Shown here one piece after another: positions 55,693 to 64,000 of a DNA stretch of 64,000 nucleotides. Source of the DNA: Paenibacillus albus (GTDB lineage: Bacteria; Bacillota; Bacilli; Paenibacillales; Paenibacillaceae). A program made the translations under genes and the position numbers. Within the stretch, counting starts at the first letter, position 1; each line of letters starts with the position of its first letter. A model generated the notes under the pieces. That model had not been told where the DNA came from. It was given only the letters and a program-made list of their open reading frames with translations, and ran no database searches. The stretch covers positions 805,001 to 869,000 of the forward strand of contig NZ_CP034437.1 of assembly GCF_003952225.1 (NCBI RefSeq), in the 5' to 3' direction.

Positions 55693-56631
55693 ATGGAAGC
55701 ATTAGCTCTCGAGCGGAAAGCGGAGCAAAACCGCGAACTGCGGGAACGTTTGATGCAACTTAAGAAAGAGCGTAACGCAATTATACTTGCCCATTATTAT
55801 CAGCGGGATGAAATTCAAGAGGTAGCGGATTTCCGCGGCGACTCTTTCTTGCTTGCCCAGAAAGCAGCTGAGACGGATGCAGATGTCATCGTGTTCTGCG
55901 GCGTTCATTTTATGGGCGAGAGCGCGAAGATTCTGGCACCTAATAAGACGGTCATCATTCCGGATGAGCGTGCCGGCTGTCCAATGGCAGACATGGTCAA
56001 TGTTGACGGCTTGCGCAAGCTGAAGGCACAGCATCCGAACGCGAAGGTAGTCACATACATCAACTCGTCGGCGGATGTTAAAGCAGAGACGGATATTTGC
56101 TGTACGTCGGCGAATGCGGTCCGTGTCGTGAACTCAGTCGATGCGGATGAGATCATTTGGGTACCGGATAAGAATCTGGGTCACTACGTGCAGCAGAAGA
56201 CAGACAAGAAGATGATTCTTTGGGAAGGCTACTGCAACACGCATGACATGCTAACCGTCAAAGATGTAGAAGAGATGAAAGCAAAGTATCCGAATGCTCA
56301 GTTCGTCGTTCATCCGGAATGCCGTCCTGAAGTTGTGGAGCTTGGCGATTTCGTGGGCAGTACAACCGCTATTATCAAATATTGTAAAGAATCCGATTGC
56401 CAGGAATTCATCGTCGGTACGGAAGACGGAACCGGTTATCAGCTGCGTCTCGATAGCCCGAACAAGACGTTCCATTTTGCAACGAAATATTTGGTTTGCC
56501 CGAACATGAAAGTAAACAACTTGAAGAAGCTTGTTAAATGTCTGGAAACGATGCAGCCTCAAATTTACGTTCCGGAAGAAGTCGCAAGCAAAGCCCGTTT
56601 ATCCCTGGAGCGCATGTTACAAGTGAAGTAG
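55693..56631 (+). CDS. nadA: Quinolinate synthase A
   Basis: 312 residues. 4Fe-4S enzyme condensing iminoaspartate with dihydroxyacetone phosphate to quinolinate. ILAHYYQRDEIQEVADFRGDS, CGVHFMGESAKIL, the cluster Cys in RAGCPMADM, CCTSANAV and the C-terminal region are typical. First gene of nadA-nadB-nadC. AGGGGAAATG lies upstream of the ATG. Confidence 0.95.
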   Translation: MEALALERKAEQNRELRERLMQLKKERNAIILAHYYQRDEIQEVADFRGDSFLLAQKAAETDADVIVFCGVHFMGESAKILAPNKTVIIPDERAGCPMADMVNVDGLRKLKAQHPNAKVVTYINSSADVKAETDICCTSANAVRVVNSVDADEIIWVPDKNLGHYVQQKTDKKMILWEGYCNTHDMLTVKDVEEMKAKYPNAQFVVHPECRPEVVELGDFVGSTTAIIKYCKESDCQEFIVGTEDGTGYQLRLDSPNKTFHFATKYLVCPNMKVNNLKKLVKCLETMQPQIYVPEEVASKARLSLERMLQVK

Positions 56632-56680
56632 CATGCGCTACTCTCTTTCCGCACAAAACGCAGAGAGGATAGCTGCCATT

Positions 56681-58297
56681 ATGATTCCACGTTATTTAAT
56701 TGATACTCAGTTGGAAGGGCTGCCAGTCATTCATAAAGACGTCATCGTGATCGGGGCCGGCATTGCCGGTCTTTTTACCGCAATCAAAGCGAGCGAGAGC
56801 AATGATGTCCTAATGATTACGAAGAAGTCCCTTATGGATAGCAATACGCGCTACGCGCAAGGCGGCATTGCTGCAGTGATCTCGGAGGACGACTCTCCGG
56901 CTTATCACCGTCAAGATACGTTGATTGCAGGCGCGGGCCTTTGTTCCAATGAAGCAGTGGATGCGCTCGTGCACGAAGGACCGCAAGGCGTACAGGATCT
57001 CATTCGAATGGGCACGCAGTTCGACCAAGAGAATGGGGAGTTCGCGCTAACGAAGGAAGGGGCGCACAGCCAGCGCCGTATCCTGCATGCCAATGGCGAT
57101 GCGACGGGCTTCGAGATAGTCCGGGCGTTGTCAGAGAAGGCGATCGCGAATCCTCGGATTGACGTATGGGATGATCATTTTGTCATTGATTTGATTACGG
57201 ATAACGGGGTTTGTTATGGTGCGCTTGTGCAGAAGCCGGACGGACAACGTTTGTTCGTGCGCGGCAAAGCGACGATCCTCTGCTCCGGCGGAGCTGGGCA
57301 GCTATATCGTTATACGACTAACCCGGAGGTTGCTACCGCTGATGGCATTGCGATGGCTTACCGGGCCGGTGCTTACATACAAGATGTCGAGTTCGTTCAA
57401 TTTCACCCGACTTCTCTTTGTTACCCAGGCGCACCGCGTTTCCTTATCTCGGAAGCGGTTCGCGGCGAAGGTGCCATACTGCGCAATATTAGAGGCGAGC
57501 GGTTCATGGAGAAATACCATGAGCAGCTTGAGCTTGCGCCGCGTGACGTGGTCGCGCGCGCAATTCTCAGCGAGATGGAAGCGACGAAGTCGACCTTCGT
57601 CTATCTCGATGTCACGCATGAGCCGGCGGATATGGTACGGCATCGCTTCCCGAATATTTATGAGTTTTGCCTCAATTATGGGCTAGATTTGACATCAGAT
57701 TGGATTCCGGTCGCACCTGCGGCGCATTATATGATGGGCGGGGTCAAAACGGATCTGAACGGGGAGACGAATCTTGCTCGCCTGTTCGCTTGCGGAGAAT
57801 GCTCGTCCACGGGCGTTCACGGCGCCAATCGGCTTGCGAGCAACTCGCTGTCGGAAGCCATTGTGTTCGGTCGCCGCATCGTAGAGCGAATCAATGCGCT
57901 CACGCCGCTGGAAGGCCATGAGCATGTGCGCTTGGAGTCGCAGGGACGCAGTGAGGCTCCGATTCAAGCGGTTGTTGAGAAACGGCTGAAGCTTCAGAAG
58001 CTGATGGTGCGCTACGTAGGACTGCGGCGCAATGCCAATGGGCTGAATAAAGGATTGGACGAGCTGAAGAGGCTGCGGTCCATCTTCAGCTCGGTCATAA
58101 CGAAGCGTGAAGAATATGAATTTGCCAACTTGCTGACATGTGCGCTGCTGACGGCGCAATCGGCGCTTTCACGCGAAGAGAGCCGCGGCGCACATAGTCG
58201 TGAAGATTTTCCAGAGCGAGATGACCTGCATTGGCGCAAGCATACGGTACTCCACCGGGAGTACGGTTTAACAGAGGAGCGAATTGATCATGTATGA
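56681..58297 (+). CDS. nadB: L-aspartate oxidase
   Basis: 538 residues, FAD enzyme producing iminoaspartate for NadA. FAD-binding VIVIGAGIAGLFTAI, GGIAAVISEDDSPAYHRQDT, RRILHANGDATG, HPTSL, and MGGVKTDLNGET with ACGECSSTGVHGANRLASNSL. ATG 56681 is about 10 nt after GAGAGGATAG; an upstream ATG at 56633 has no ribosome-binding site. Overlaps nadC slightly. Confidence 0.94.
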   Translation: MIPRYLIDTQLEGLPVIHKDVIVIGAGIAGLFTAIKASESNDVLMITKKSLMDSNTRYAQGGIAAVISEDDSPAYHRQDTLIAGAGLCSNEAVDALVHEGPQGVQDLIRMGTQFDQENGEFALTKEGAHSQRRILHANGDATGFEIVRALSEKAIANPRIDVWDDHFVIDLITDNGVCYGALVQKPDGQRLFVRGKATILCSGGAGQLYRYTTNPEVATADGIAMAYRAGAYIQDVEFVQFHPTSLCYPGAPRFLISEAVRGEGAILRNIRGERFMEKYHEQLELAPRDVVARAILSEMEATKSTFVYLDVTHEPADMVRHRFPNIYEFCLNYGLDLTSDWIPVAPAAHYMMGGVKTDLNGETNLARLFACGECSSTGVHGANRLASNSLSEAIVFGRRIVERINALTPLEGHEHVRLESQGRSEAPIQAVVEKRLKLQKLMVRYVGLRRNANGLNKGLDELKRLRSIFSSVITKREEYEFANLLTCALLTAQSALSREESRGAHSREDFPERDDLHWRKHTVLHREYGLTEERIDHV

Positions 58298-59180
58298 GGC
58301 TACACTTGCAGCAGTAGGCGGCGGAAGCGCGGATACGCTGCGGGCACAGATTAAGGCGTGGCTCGCAGAGGATATCGGAACAGGCGACATTACAAGCTGG
58401 GCGACGATTCCCGCTGGCAGCCGCTCGAAGGCGGTTATTCATGTGAAAGAGGCCGGCGTGCTCGCGGGCATGCCAATTGCGGCTCTCGTGTTCGACGTCG
58501 TTGATTCGTCGCTTACGTTCCGTCCGCTTGCTGCTGACGGAGATGCCGTCCAGAAAGGAACCGTATTGGCTGAGGTAGAAGGCAGTACGCATAGCATATT
58601 AACAGGCGAGCGGCTTGCGCTCAATCTGCTGCAGCGCTTATCCGGCATTGCCACGAAGACGCGTGCTTTCGTGAATGCGATTGAAGGGCTGCCTACACGC
58701 CTTGTGGATACGCGCAAGACAACGCCTGGTCATAGGCTGTTGGAGAAGTACGCCGTTCGTGTAGGCGGTGGACATAACCATCGTTTTGGCCTATATGACG
58801 CCGTAATGATTAAGGACAATCATATTAAGGGCTCGGGCGGCATTACAGGTGCCGTGCAGGCAGCGCGCCAAGTGATTCCACATACGATGAAGATTGAGGT
58901 CGAGACGGAGTCGCTGGAGCAAGTGGCGGAAGCACTGGCCTGCGGCAGCGACATCATTATGCTCGACAATATGTCGAATGACTTGATGCGTGAAGCAGTG
59001 AAGCAGATTAAAGCTCACTCGCCGCATGTTATCGTGGAAGCTTCCGGCAATGTTAATTTGACGACGATTCGCACCATAGCGGAATGCGGGGTTGATGTGA
59101 TATCTGTAGGCAGTCTTACTTACTCGTTCCAATCACTAGACATTAGTCTGGACTTGAACGGTAAGAAAGGAGGCGCTTAA
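58290..59180 (+). CDS. nadC: Nicotinate-nucleotide pyrophosphorylase (carboxylating)
   Basis: 296 residues. Converts quinolinate plus PRPP to nicotinate mononucleotide. LAEDIGTGDITSWATIP, TLAEVEGSTHSILTGERLALNLLQRLSGIAT, VDTRKTTPGHRLLEKYAVRVGGG and ASGNVNLTTIRTIAECGVD are diagnostic. ATG 58290, 10 nt after GAGGAG, or TTG 58284. Completes de novo NAD synthesis with nadA and nadB. Confidence 0.95.
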   Translation: MYEATLAAVGGGSADTLRAQIKAWLAEDIGTGDITSWATIPAGSRSKAVIHVKEAGVLAGMPIAALVFDVVDSSLTFRPLAADGDAVQKGTVLAEVEGSTHSILTGERLALNLLQRLSGIATKTRAFVNAIEGLPTRLVDTRKTTPGHRLLEKYAVRVGGGHNHRFGLYDAVMIKDNHIKGSGGITGAVQAARQVIPHTMKIEVETESLEQVAEALACGSDIIMLDNMSNDLMREAVKQIKAHSPHVIVEASGNVNLTTIRTIAECGVDVISVGSLTYSFQSLDISLDLNGKKGGA

Positions 59181-59183
59181 ACC

Positions 59184-59951
59184 ATGATCGCTGTTGTCGA
59201 CGTTGGAAATACGAACATCGTGCTTGGGATTTATGAAGCGAAGAAGCTGCTGTATCACTGGCGGCTGAGCACGAACCGTTCGGCAACCGTAGATGAATAC
59301 GGCATTATGATTCATAACCTGTTCCAAATCGCAGGGGTAAAGCTGGATCAGATCGATGGCGTCATTATCTCCTCGGTCGTTCCGCCGCTTATGCGGACGC
59401 TGGAGCAGCTTTGCCAGAAATATATGCGCAAATCACCGCTTATCGTAGGGCCCGGCATTAAGACAGGCCTTAACATTCGTTATGAGAATCCGCGCGAGGT
59501 GGGGGCGGACCGTATCGTCAACTCCATCGCGGGGATTGAGAAATATGGCGCGCCGCTTATTATCGTCGATTTCGGTACGGCGACGACATTCGATTATATC
59601 GACGTGAGCGGAGACTACCTTGGCGGAGCTATCGTGCCCGGTATCGGCATTTCTACCGAAGCGCTTTATCAGCGCGCGGCGAAGCTGCCGCGAATCGAGC
59701 TTGTGAAGCCGAAGAGTGTCATCGGACGCAATCCGGTTACATCCATGCAGGCGGGCATTATTTTTGGCTATGCCGGTCAAGTGGATGGCATTGTTGGACG
59801 TATTCGCAAGGAATTTGGTGTTAATCCGCGCGTCATCGCAACAGGCGGCTTGGCTGATCTAATTGCAGCTGAATCGGAGACAATCGAGGAAGTCGATCCG
59901 CTGCTGACGCTCGAAGGGCTGCGCATTATTTATGAACGCAATCAAGAATAG
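59184..59951 (+). CDS. coaX: Type III pantothenate kinase
   Basis: 255 residues of the ASKHA fold: [36 protein letters not shown] and [12 protein letters not shown]. First step of CoA synthesis; insensitive to CoA feedback in this type. It starts 3 nt after nadC, so it may be cotranscribed with the nad genes. Confidence 0.95.
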   Translation: MIAVVDVGNTNIVLGIYEAKKLLYHWRLSTNRSATVDEYGIMIHNLFQIAGVKLDQIDGVIISSVVPPLMRTLEQLCQKYMRKSPLIVGPGIKTGLNIRYENPREVGADRIVNSIAGIEKYGAPLIIVDFGTATTFDYIDVSGDYLGGAIVPGIGISTEALYQRAAKLPRIELVKPKSVIGRNPVTSMQAGIIFGYAGQVDGIVGRIRKEFGVNPRVIATGGLADLIAAESETIEEVDPLLTLEGLRIIYERNQE

Positions 59952-59960
59952 GAATAGACG

Positions 59961-59995
59961 AGCTGGCCAATAAAGAGGCCGGCTTTACGTTTTAG
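59961..59995 (+). terminator. Possible attenuating hairpin between coaX and hslO
   Basis: AGCTGGCC / GGCCGGCT stem with an 8-nt loop, followed by TTTACGTTTT; the T tract is interrupted, so termination would be partial. Confidence 0.4.
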
Positions 59996-60007
59996 GAGGA
60001 GCAATAG

Positions 60008-60907
60008 ATGCCAGGAACACATGATTATCTCGTGCGCGGCACTGCCTGGAATGGGCAGCTGCGTGTTTTTGCAGTTAGAACTACGGTGCTTGTTGAGGAA
60101 TTGCGCGGTCGTCACAATACAATGCCGACGACGACAGCAGCACTTGGCCGGACAGCTACGGCTGGCGCTATGATGGGTGCGATGCTCAAGGGCAAAGAGA
60201 AGCTGACGATTCAAGTCAAAGGCGATGGTCCTGTCGGCTCAATCGTCGTAGATGCGAACGCAGAAGGGCATGTACGGGGGTATGTTGACAACCCGCAGGT
60301 GCAGCTTCCCGCTAACGAGCTCGGCAAGCTTGATGTTGCAGGCGCGGTCGGCCGCGAGGGATACATTCACATTATCAAAGACTTGGGCCTTAAAGAGCCG
60401 TATCGTGGCAGCATTCCGATTGTATCGGGCGAGCTGGCGGAAGATTTCACGTACTATTTTGCCAAATCAGAACAGACGCCTTCGGTTGTGGGCTTAAGCG
60501 TACTTGTTGACGAATACGGTACAGTCATTAGTGCAGGCGGGTTCATTGTACAGGTGCTGCCGGGCATTTCTGATGAGGATCTATCGAGGCTTGAGCAGGC
60601 GATTTCTGCATTGCCGCCGATTTCGTCTCTGTTAAGCCAAGGGGAGACTCCGGAAAGCTTGCTTCGCAGTGTTGTAGGCGACGATATGCAGCTGATGGAT
60701 GAGATGAATATTGCTTTTGAATGCCTATGCTCAAAAGAACGCGTCGAGCGCACACTAATCAGCTTGGGTGAGCATGAAATTAAACGGCTGATCGAAGAAG
60801 ATGGCGAAGCTGAAGTGGTGTGCCATTTCTGCAATGAGACGTATACGTTTGATCGTTCTCAGATGGAGATGCTGCTCGCACAGGCAAAGCCGAAGCCGAT
60901 TCAATAA
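60008..60907 (+). CDS. hslO: Redox-regulated chaperone Hsp33
   Basis: 299 residues. Oxidation-activated holdase. The C-terminal zinc switch has C239-x-C241 and C272-x2-C275, the exact CxC/CxxC pattern. N-terminal TAWNGQLRVFAVRTT and GRTATAGAMMGAML fit the chaperone core. TAGGAGGAGC precedes the ATG. Confidence 0.95.
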   Translation: MPGTHDYLVRGTAWNGQLRVFAVRTTVLVEELRGRHNTMPTTTAALGRTATAGAMMGAMLKGKEKLTIQVKGDGPVGSIVVDANAEGHVRGYVDNPQVQLPANELGKLDVAGAVGREGYIHIIKDLGLKEPYRGSIPIVSGELAEDFTYYFAKSEQTPSVVGLSVLVDEYGTVISAGGFIVQVLPGISDEDLSRLEQAISALPPISSLLSQGETPESLLRSVVGDDMQLMDEMNIAFECLCSKERVERTLISLGEHEIKRLIEEDGEAEVVCHFCNETYTFDRSQMEMLLAQAKPKPIQ

Positions 60908-60927
60908 TCGAAAGGCGTTAAGCGCAA

Positions 60928-61890
60928 ATGTTGAAGAAAGACCGGGTACTGAGAAGTATCGTGCTGCTGCAGGCCGTATGTATGATTATTATGGCGATTG
61001 TCGTTGTTTTCCGTGTATTGCTCCCGCCTAAGGCAGCGCCGCAGACAGAGGTTGAGGGCGGGCAGCTGCAAGGGAGCACGCCATCATCTGCGGAAGAGCC
61101 GATTGCGGCGAAAGTCGGCAGTGAGCAGATTACTGTGAAACAGCTTAATGAGCAGCTGCGCAAGCAGTATGGTGATCAGGTGCTGCGGACGCTCATGGTG
61201 CGCGCGGCCACCAAGCTCGAAGCGGATGCTTACGGGCTGCAAGTGACAGATCAGGAGATCGACGCTGAGTTGTCAGAGATAATGCAAGGCTATGAGGATG
61301 AAGAGCATTACTACGATGCAATGAAGGAGCAGCTTGGCTTAACGCGGGAAGGCGTCCGTGAAGATACGAAGTATCGGCTTCTGCTCGAGAAGGCGGCTGT
61401 CCGTTCGGTGGACGTTACGGATACGGAGATTGATGCTTACATAGCGGATAATAAGGCTCAGTTTGCTGCACGGACGCAATTGCATCTGGCATGGATCGTA
61501 GTTCCGGATACGAAGGCGGCGGACGATATATTGGACAAGCTTGCCGCTGGTGAAGATTTTGCTGTGATGGCTCATACCTATTCGGTGGATACGGATTCGG
61601 CGGAGAGCGGCGGCGATCTCGGATATATTGACGCGGATGATCCCTTTGCCGATCAAGCGATAATTGAAGCAGCAAGGCAGCTAAGCGTCGGTGAAGTGAC
61701 CGGTCCAATTGCAGTCGAGAGCGGACAAGCCATTATCCAGCTGCTGGAGAAGAAGACCGAAGAAGAAGTTAGCAGCAATCGGCAGCGGGAGCAAGCGCGG
61801 AAGGACATTGCGTTGTCCAAGCTGAACGGTCTTCGTCCGTACGAGGATCAACTTCTTCAGAAGTATGACGCTCAAATCATCCAGCCATAA
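60928..61890 (+). CDS. yacD: PpiC-type foldase, membrane-anchored (YacD-like)
   Basis: 320 residues: an N-terminal membrane anchor (about 13-33, no lipobox Cys), a SurA-like helical part and a parvulin domain (about 180-270) with LHLAWIVVPDTK, SVDTDSAESGGDLGYI and the variant ESGQAIIQLLEKK. It likely folds exported proteins on the outer face. The first strand lacks the usual RHIL, so isomerase activity may be weak. 21 nt after hslO, as in B. subtilis. Confidence 0.85.
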   Translation: MLKKDRVLRSIVLLQAVCMIIMAIVVVFRVLLPPKAAPQTEVEGGQLQGSTPSSAEEPIAAKVGSEQITVKQLNEQLRKQYGDQVLRTLMVRAATKLEADAYGLQVTDQEIDAELSEIMQGYEDEEHYYDAMKEQLGLTREGVREDTKYRLLLEKAAVRSVDVTDTEIDAYIADNKAQFAARTQLHLAWIVVPDTKAADDILDKLAAGEDFAVMAHTYSVDTDSAESGGDLGYIDADDPFADQAIIEAARQLSVGEVTGPIAVESGQAIIQLLEKKTEEEVSSNRQREQARKDIALSKLNGLRPYEDQLLQKYDAQIIQP

Positions 61891-61935
61891 TCATTTCTTA
61901 TTGATTTGATAAGGACTTTTGAATGATCCAGGCTA

Positions 61936-61965
61936 TTGACAACGACTGGGTTTGGTTGGTAAGAT
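61936..61965 (+). promoter_or_regulatory. Predicted sigma-A promoter of cysK
   Basis: TTGACA (61936-61941), 18-nt spacer, TAAGAT (61960-61965). Confidence 0.55.
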
Positions 61966-61970
61966 GTAAG

Positions 61971-61997
61971 TAATACCAACTGAATTAGTCGGAATAA
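61971..61997 (+). promoter_or_regulatory. CymR-like imperfect dyad before cysK
   Basis: TAATACCAA and TCGGAATAA form an imperfect inverted repeat (TAATACC-N12-GGAATAA) right after the -10 and next to the ribosome-binding site, resembling CymR cysteine-regulon sites. Confidence 0.35.
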
Positions 61998-62012
61998 GGA
62001 GGAGCACATTTC

Positions 62013-62951
62013 ATGGCTAGAATTGTACAAAGCGTGACGGAGCTTATTGGGGATACACCGCTTGTTCGTTTGAACCGTTTGGTACCGGAGGACAGCGCAG
62101 AAGTTTACGTGAAACTGGAGTATCAGAATCCAGGTGCAAGCGTTAAGGATCGTATCGCAATCAGCATGATTGAAGTTGCTGAGCAAGAAGGAAGCCTGAA
62201 GCCAGGCGACACAATCGTTGAACCAACAAGCGGCAACACAGGTATTGGCCTTGCAATGGTTGCTGCTGCTAAAGGATATAAAGCAATTCTCGTTATGCCG
62301 GAAACAATGAGCGTTGAGCGTCGCAATCTGCTTCGTGCCTATGGTGCAGAGCTGGTGCTTACTCCAGGAGCAGAAGGCATGAACGGTGCGGTTCGCCGTG
62401 CAGAAGAGCTGGCAGCGCAAAATCCTACTTATTTCATTCCGCAACAATTCAAGAACCAAGCGAATGTGAAGATCCACCGCGAAACGACTGGTCCAGAGAT
62501 CGTCGAAGCGATCAACTCGCTCGATGGCAAGCTGGATGCATTCGTAGCAGGTATCGGTACAGGCGGTACGATTTCCGGTGCTGGCGAAGTGCTGAAGCAG
62601 AACTTCCCAGGCATTAAGGTCGTAGCGGTTGAGCCAGCTGCTTCTCCGCTTCTTTCTGGCGGCAGCCCAGGCGGTCACAAGATTCAAGGTATCGGCGCTA
62701 ACTTTATTCCAGACATTCTGAACCGTGAGATCTATGATCAAGTTATCACGATTGAGAACGAGGAAGCGTTTGAAACGGCTCGCCGTGCAGCGAAAGAAGA
62801 AGGTCTCCTTTGCGGTATTTCTTCCGGCGCAGCAATCTTCGCAGCACTCAAGGTGGCGAAAGAGCTTGGCAAAGGCAAGCGTGTCGTGGCGATTGTTCCA
62901 TCGAACGGCGAACGTTACTTGTCCACGCCACTGTTCAACTTCGAGAACTAA
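62013..62951 (+). CDS. cysK: Cysteine synthase A (O-acetylserine sulfhydrylase)
   Basis: 312 residues, fold-type II PLP enzyme. PLP Lys45 in GASVKDRIA, the substrate loop [15 protein letters not shown], the phosphate-binding [13 protein letters not shown] and the Ser of GISSGAAI. Makes cysteine from O-acetylserine and sulfide; in B. subtilis CysK also pairs with CymR to control sulfur genes. AAGGAGGAG precedes the ATG. Confidence 0.96.
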   Translation: MARIVQSVTELIGDTPLVRLNRLVPEDSAEVYVKLEYQNPGASVKDRIAISMIEVAEQEGSLKPGDTIVEPTSGNTGIGLAMVAAAKGYKAILVMPETMSVERRNLLRAYGAELVLTPGAEGMNGAVRRAEELAAQNPTYFIPQQFKNQANVKIHRETTGPEIVEAINSLDGKLDAFVAGIGTGGTISGAGEVLKQNFPGIKVVAVEPAASPLLSGGSPGGHKIQGIGANFIPDILNREIYDQVITIENEEAFETARRAAKEEGLLCGISSGAAIFAALKVAKELGKGKRVVAIVPSNGERYLSTPLFNFEN

Positions 62952-62981
62952 TACGAAGGCTGTCAGCAGCCTGCTTATATT

Positions 62982-63023
62982 AGAAGGTCTCCTGGTCGGT
63001 CTCCGATTAGGAGACCTTCTTTA
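62982..63023 (+). terminator. Intrinsic terminator after cysK
   Basis: Perfect 12-bp stem AGAAGGTCTCCT / AGGAGACCTTCT with a 15-nt loop, then TTATT. Confidence 0.85.
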
Positions 63024-63185
63024 TTGCTTCTTGGCAAGTAACGGGCACTTTCCTTTTTCGTGCAATTTCGGTATACTAGCTTCCAAACAAAGAGCGGTGA
63101 TTGCAGCTGGCAACGTTTCTAACACGCGTTCGCCCACTCATCAAAAGACTCTTAGGATCGGTTAGGAAGTGGAGGGGCTGCAATA

Positions 63186-64000
63186 GTGCAACGGACAGCC
63201 TTTAAGGATTGGTTAACTTGGCGGGAGCAGGGCTACACTTCGCTTCCGCTTATCGCGAAGCGGCCGCTGGCTGAAGGTGAAGGGCGACCTTCGTCGTGGG
63301 AGCGCGCATGGCAATCAGCAGATTCTGACCCTGGTTCGCCACCGTATGCGTTCGTGCTGGAGAGCGGCAAGGATGGACGCTACACATACCTCGGACTTCG
63401 TCCTGCTTCTGTTATTCGCGGCAAGGATATGGCGGCTGAGGCGGTCAATTTGGCCAGCGGTTCGAAGACGACTTACAGGGCGAAGCCGCTCGAAGCGGTG
63501 CGCAGCTGGATGGGCGGGAGCAAGGCTCCGCGTGTACCGGATGCGCCGAAGTGGACGGGCGGCTGCGTGGGCTTCTGGAGCTATGATGTCATCCGAACGA
63601 TTGAGCGTCTGCCGGAGCTGGCGTCCGATGATCTCGGTCTGCCGGATTATCTGTTTATGCGAATGGACGAGCTATGGATTGTGGACCATCAGAAAGATCA
63701 GCTCTATATAGCCGTACATTCCGCTATCACGGGCGATGAGTCGGACTCGCAGTTGGAAGTGCTCTATGGAGCTGCATGCGAGAGCGTAGAGCGGCTATCC
63801 GCGCATTGGTCGAAGCTTATGAGCGGAGCTGCAGCGGAGCAGGACGAGGCGCTGAAGCGTTCGCGCGTAGACTTCATGGAAGATCAAACGCTGCAGATTG
63901 ATGTTGAAGCGGTGGACGGCATCGGGTCTCCTTTTGCCAAGGAGGCTTACAAGGCGGCGGTTGAGAGCATCCGCAATTATATCGCGGCGGGCGATGTGTT
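63186..64000 (+). CDS. pabB: Aminodeoxychorismate synthase component I, 5' part (cut by window end)
   Basis: An open frame from GTG 63186 (GGAGGGG 8 nt upstream) runs to the window end, about 271 codons. MQRTAFKDWLTWREQGY opens it; YAFVLESGKDGRYTYLGLRP, GGCVGFWSYDVIRTIERLP and AYKAAVESIRNYIAAGDVF are the conserved N-terminal and early chorismate-binding segments of PabB/TrpE. PabB is preferred because cysK-pabB is the B. subtilis order; TrpE cannot be excluded from this part. The product aminates chorismate for folate synthesis. Confidence 0.8.
   Translation, partial: MQRTAFKDWLTWREQGYTSLPLIAKRPLAEGEGRPSSWERAWQSADSDPGSPPYAFVLESGKDGRYTYLGLRPASVIRGKDMAAEAVNLASGSKTTYRAKPLEAVRSWMGGSKAPRVPDAPKWTGGCVGFWSYDVIRTIERLPELASDDLGLPDYLFMRMDELWIVDHQKDQLYIAVHSAITGDESDSQLEVLYGAACESVERLSAHWSKLMSGAAAEQDEALKRSRVDFMEDQTLQIDVEAVDGIGSPFAKEAYKAAVESIRNYIAAGDV

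Noticed and set aside
61872-62741. 289-codon ORF antisense to cysK
   Set aside because: Starts inside cysK and crosses its promoter; no ribosome-binding site or domain.

Overview
The window is the origin-proximal gene block of an endospore-forming Bacillota, most likely Paenibacillus or a close relative. This rests on gene order, since no database search was possible. From the 3' end of an rRNA operon to pabB it follows the Bacillus subtilis order rrnA-csfB-yaaO-tmk-darA-yaaR-holB-ricT-yabA-trmN6-rsmI-abrB-tatD-yabE-rnmV-rsmA-yabG-veg-sspF-ispE-purR-ridA-spoVG-glmU-ctc-pth-fin-mfd-spoVT-spoVB-mazG-rqcP-yabPQ-divIC-yabR-spoIIE-yabS-yabT-tilS-hprT-ftsH-coaX-hslO-yacD-cysK-pabB. Moderately high GC, a zinc-ribbon-like AbrB tail, GlnR-type operators (TGTNA-N7-TNACA) and Paenibacillus-style intergenic repeats fit Paenibacillaceae.

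Layout. 1-1.5 kb: 23S 3' part and 5S rRNA. 1.6-9.8 kb: a lone membrane-protein gene on the minus strand, gin, an Orn/Lys/Arg decarboxylase-like gene, then the tmk-to-yabA replication/signalling operon and trmN6-rsmI. 9.9-16.9 kb: divergent abrB and an HD-domain phosphohydrolase separated by Spo0A boxes, tatD, a c-di-AMP (ydaO-type) riboswitch ahead of yabE, rnmV-rsmA, yabG. 17-24 kb: veg, an sspF-type SASP, ispE, purR-ridA, spoVG, glmU, ctc, pth, fin. 24.1-28.8 kb: mfd overlapping a PrsA-like foldase lipoprotein.

28.9-38.6 kb is an accessory island between mfd and spoVT: a lactonase-family gene, a urea ABC transporter operon urtABCDE, and a NitT/TauT-type ABC transporter operon. The second operon has a leader with two perfect GlnR/TnrA boxes flanking a sigma-A promoter, followed by a ykkC-family (probably guanidine-I) riboswitch with an overlapping terminator. 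A GlnR box also overlaps the urtA -35. The simplest reading is nitrogen-starvation-controlled scavenging of urea and guanidine. The island ends with a 42-codon gene stump running into a cluster of interspersed repeats.

38.9-55.3 kb: spoVT, spoVB (with repeat-derived insertions), mazG, HU, rqcP, yabPQ-divIC, yabR with a Gly-rich tail, spoIIE, an Ala/Arg/Lys repeat ORF, yabS-yabT, tilS-hprT-ftsH. 55.4-64 kb: nadABC (inserted relative to B. subtilis), coaX, hslO, a second PpiC-type foldase, cysK, and the 5' part of pabB cut by the window end.

Regulatory sites match stage-specific roles: sigma-F/G at gin, sigma-G at sspF and spoVT, sigma-K at yabG, sigma-H at spoVG, a sigma-B-like promoter at ctc, twin strong sigma-A promoters at veg, and Spo0A boxes at abrB and spoIIE. 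No tRNA gene, CRISPR array, transposase or prophage was found.
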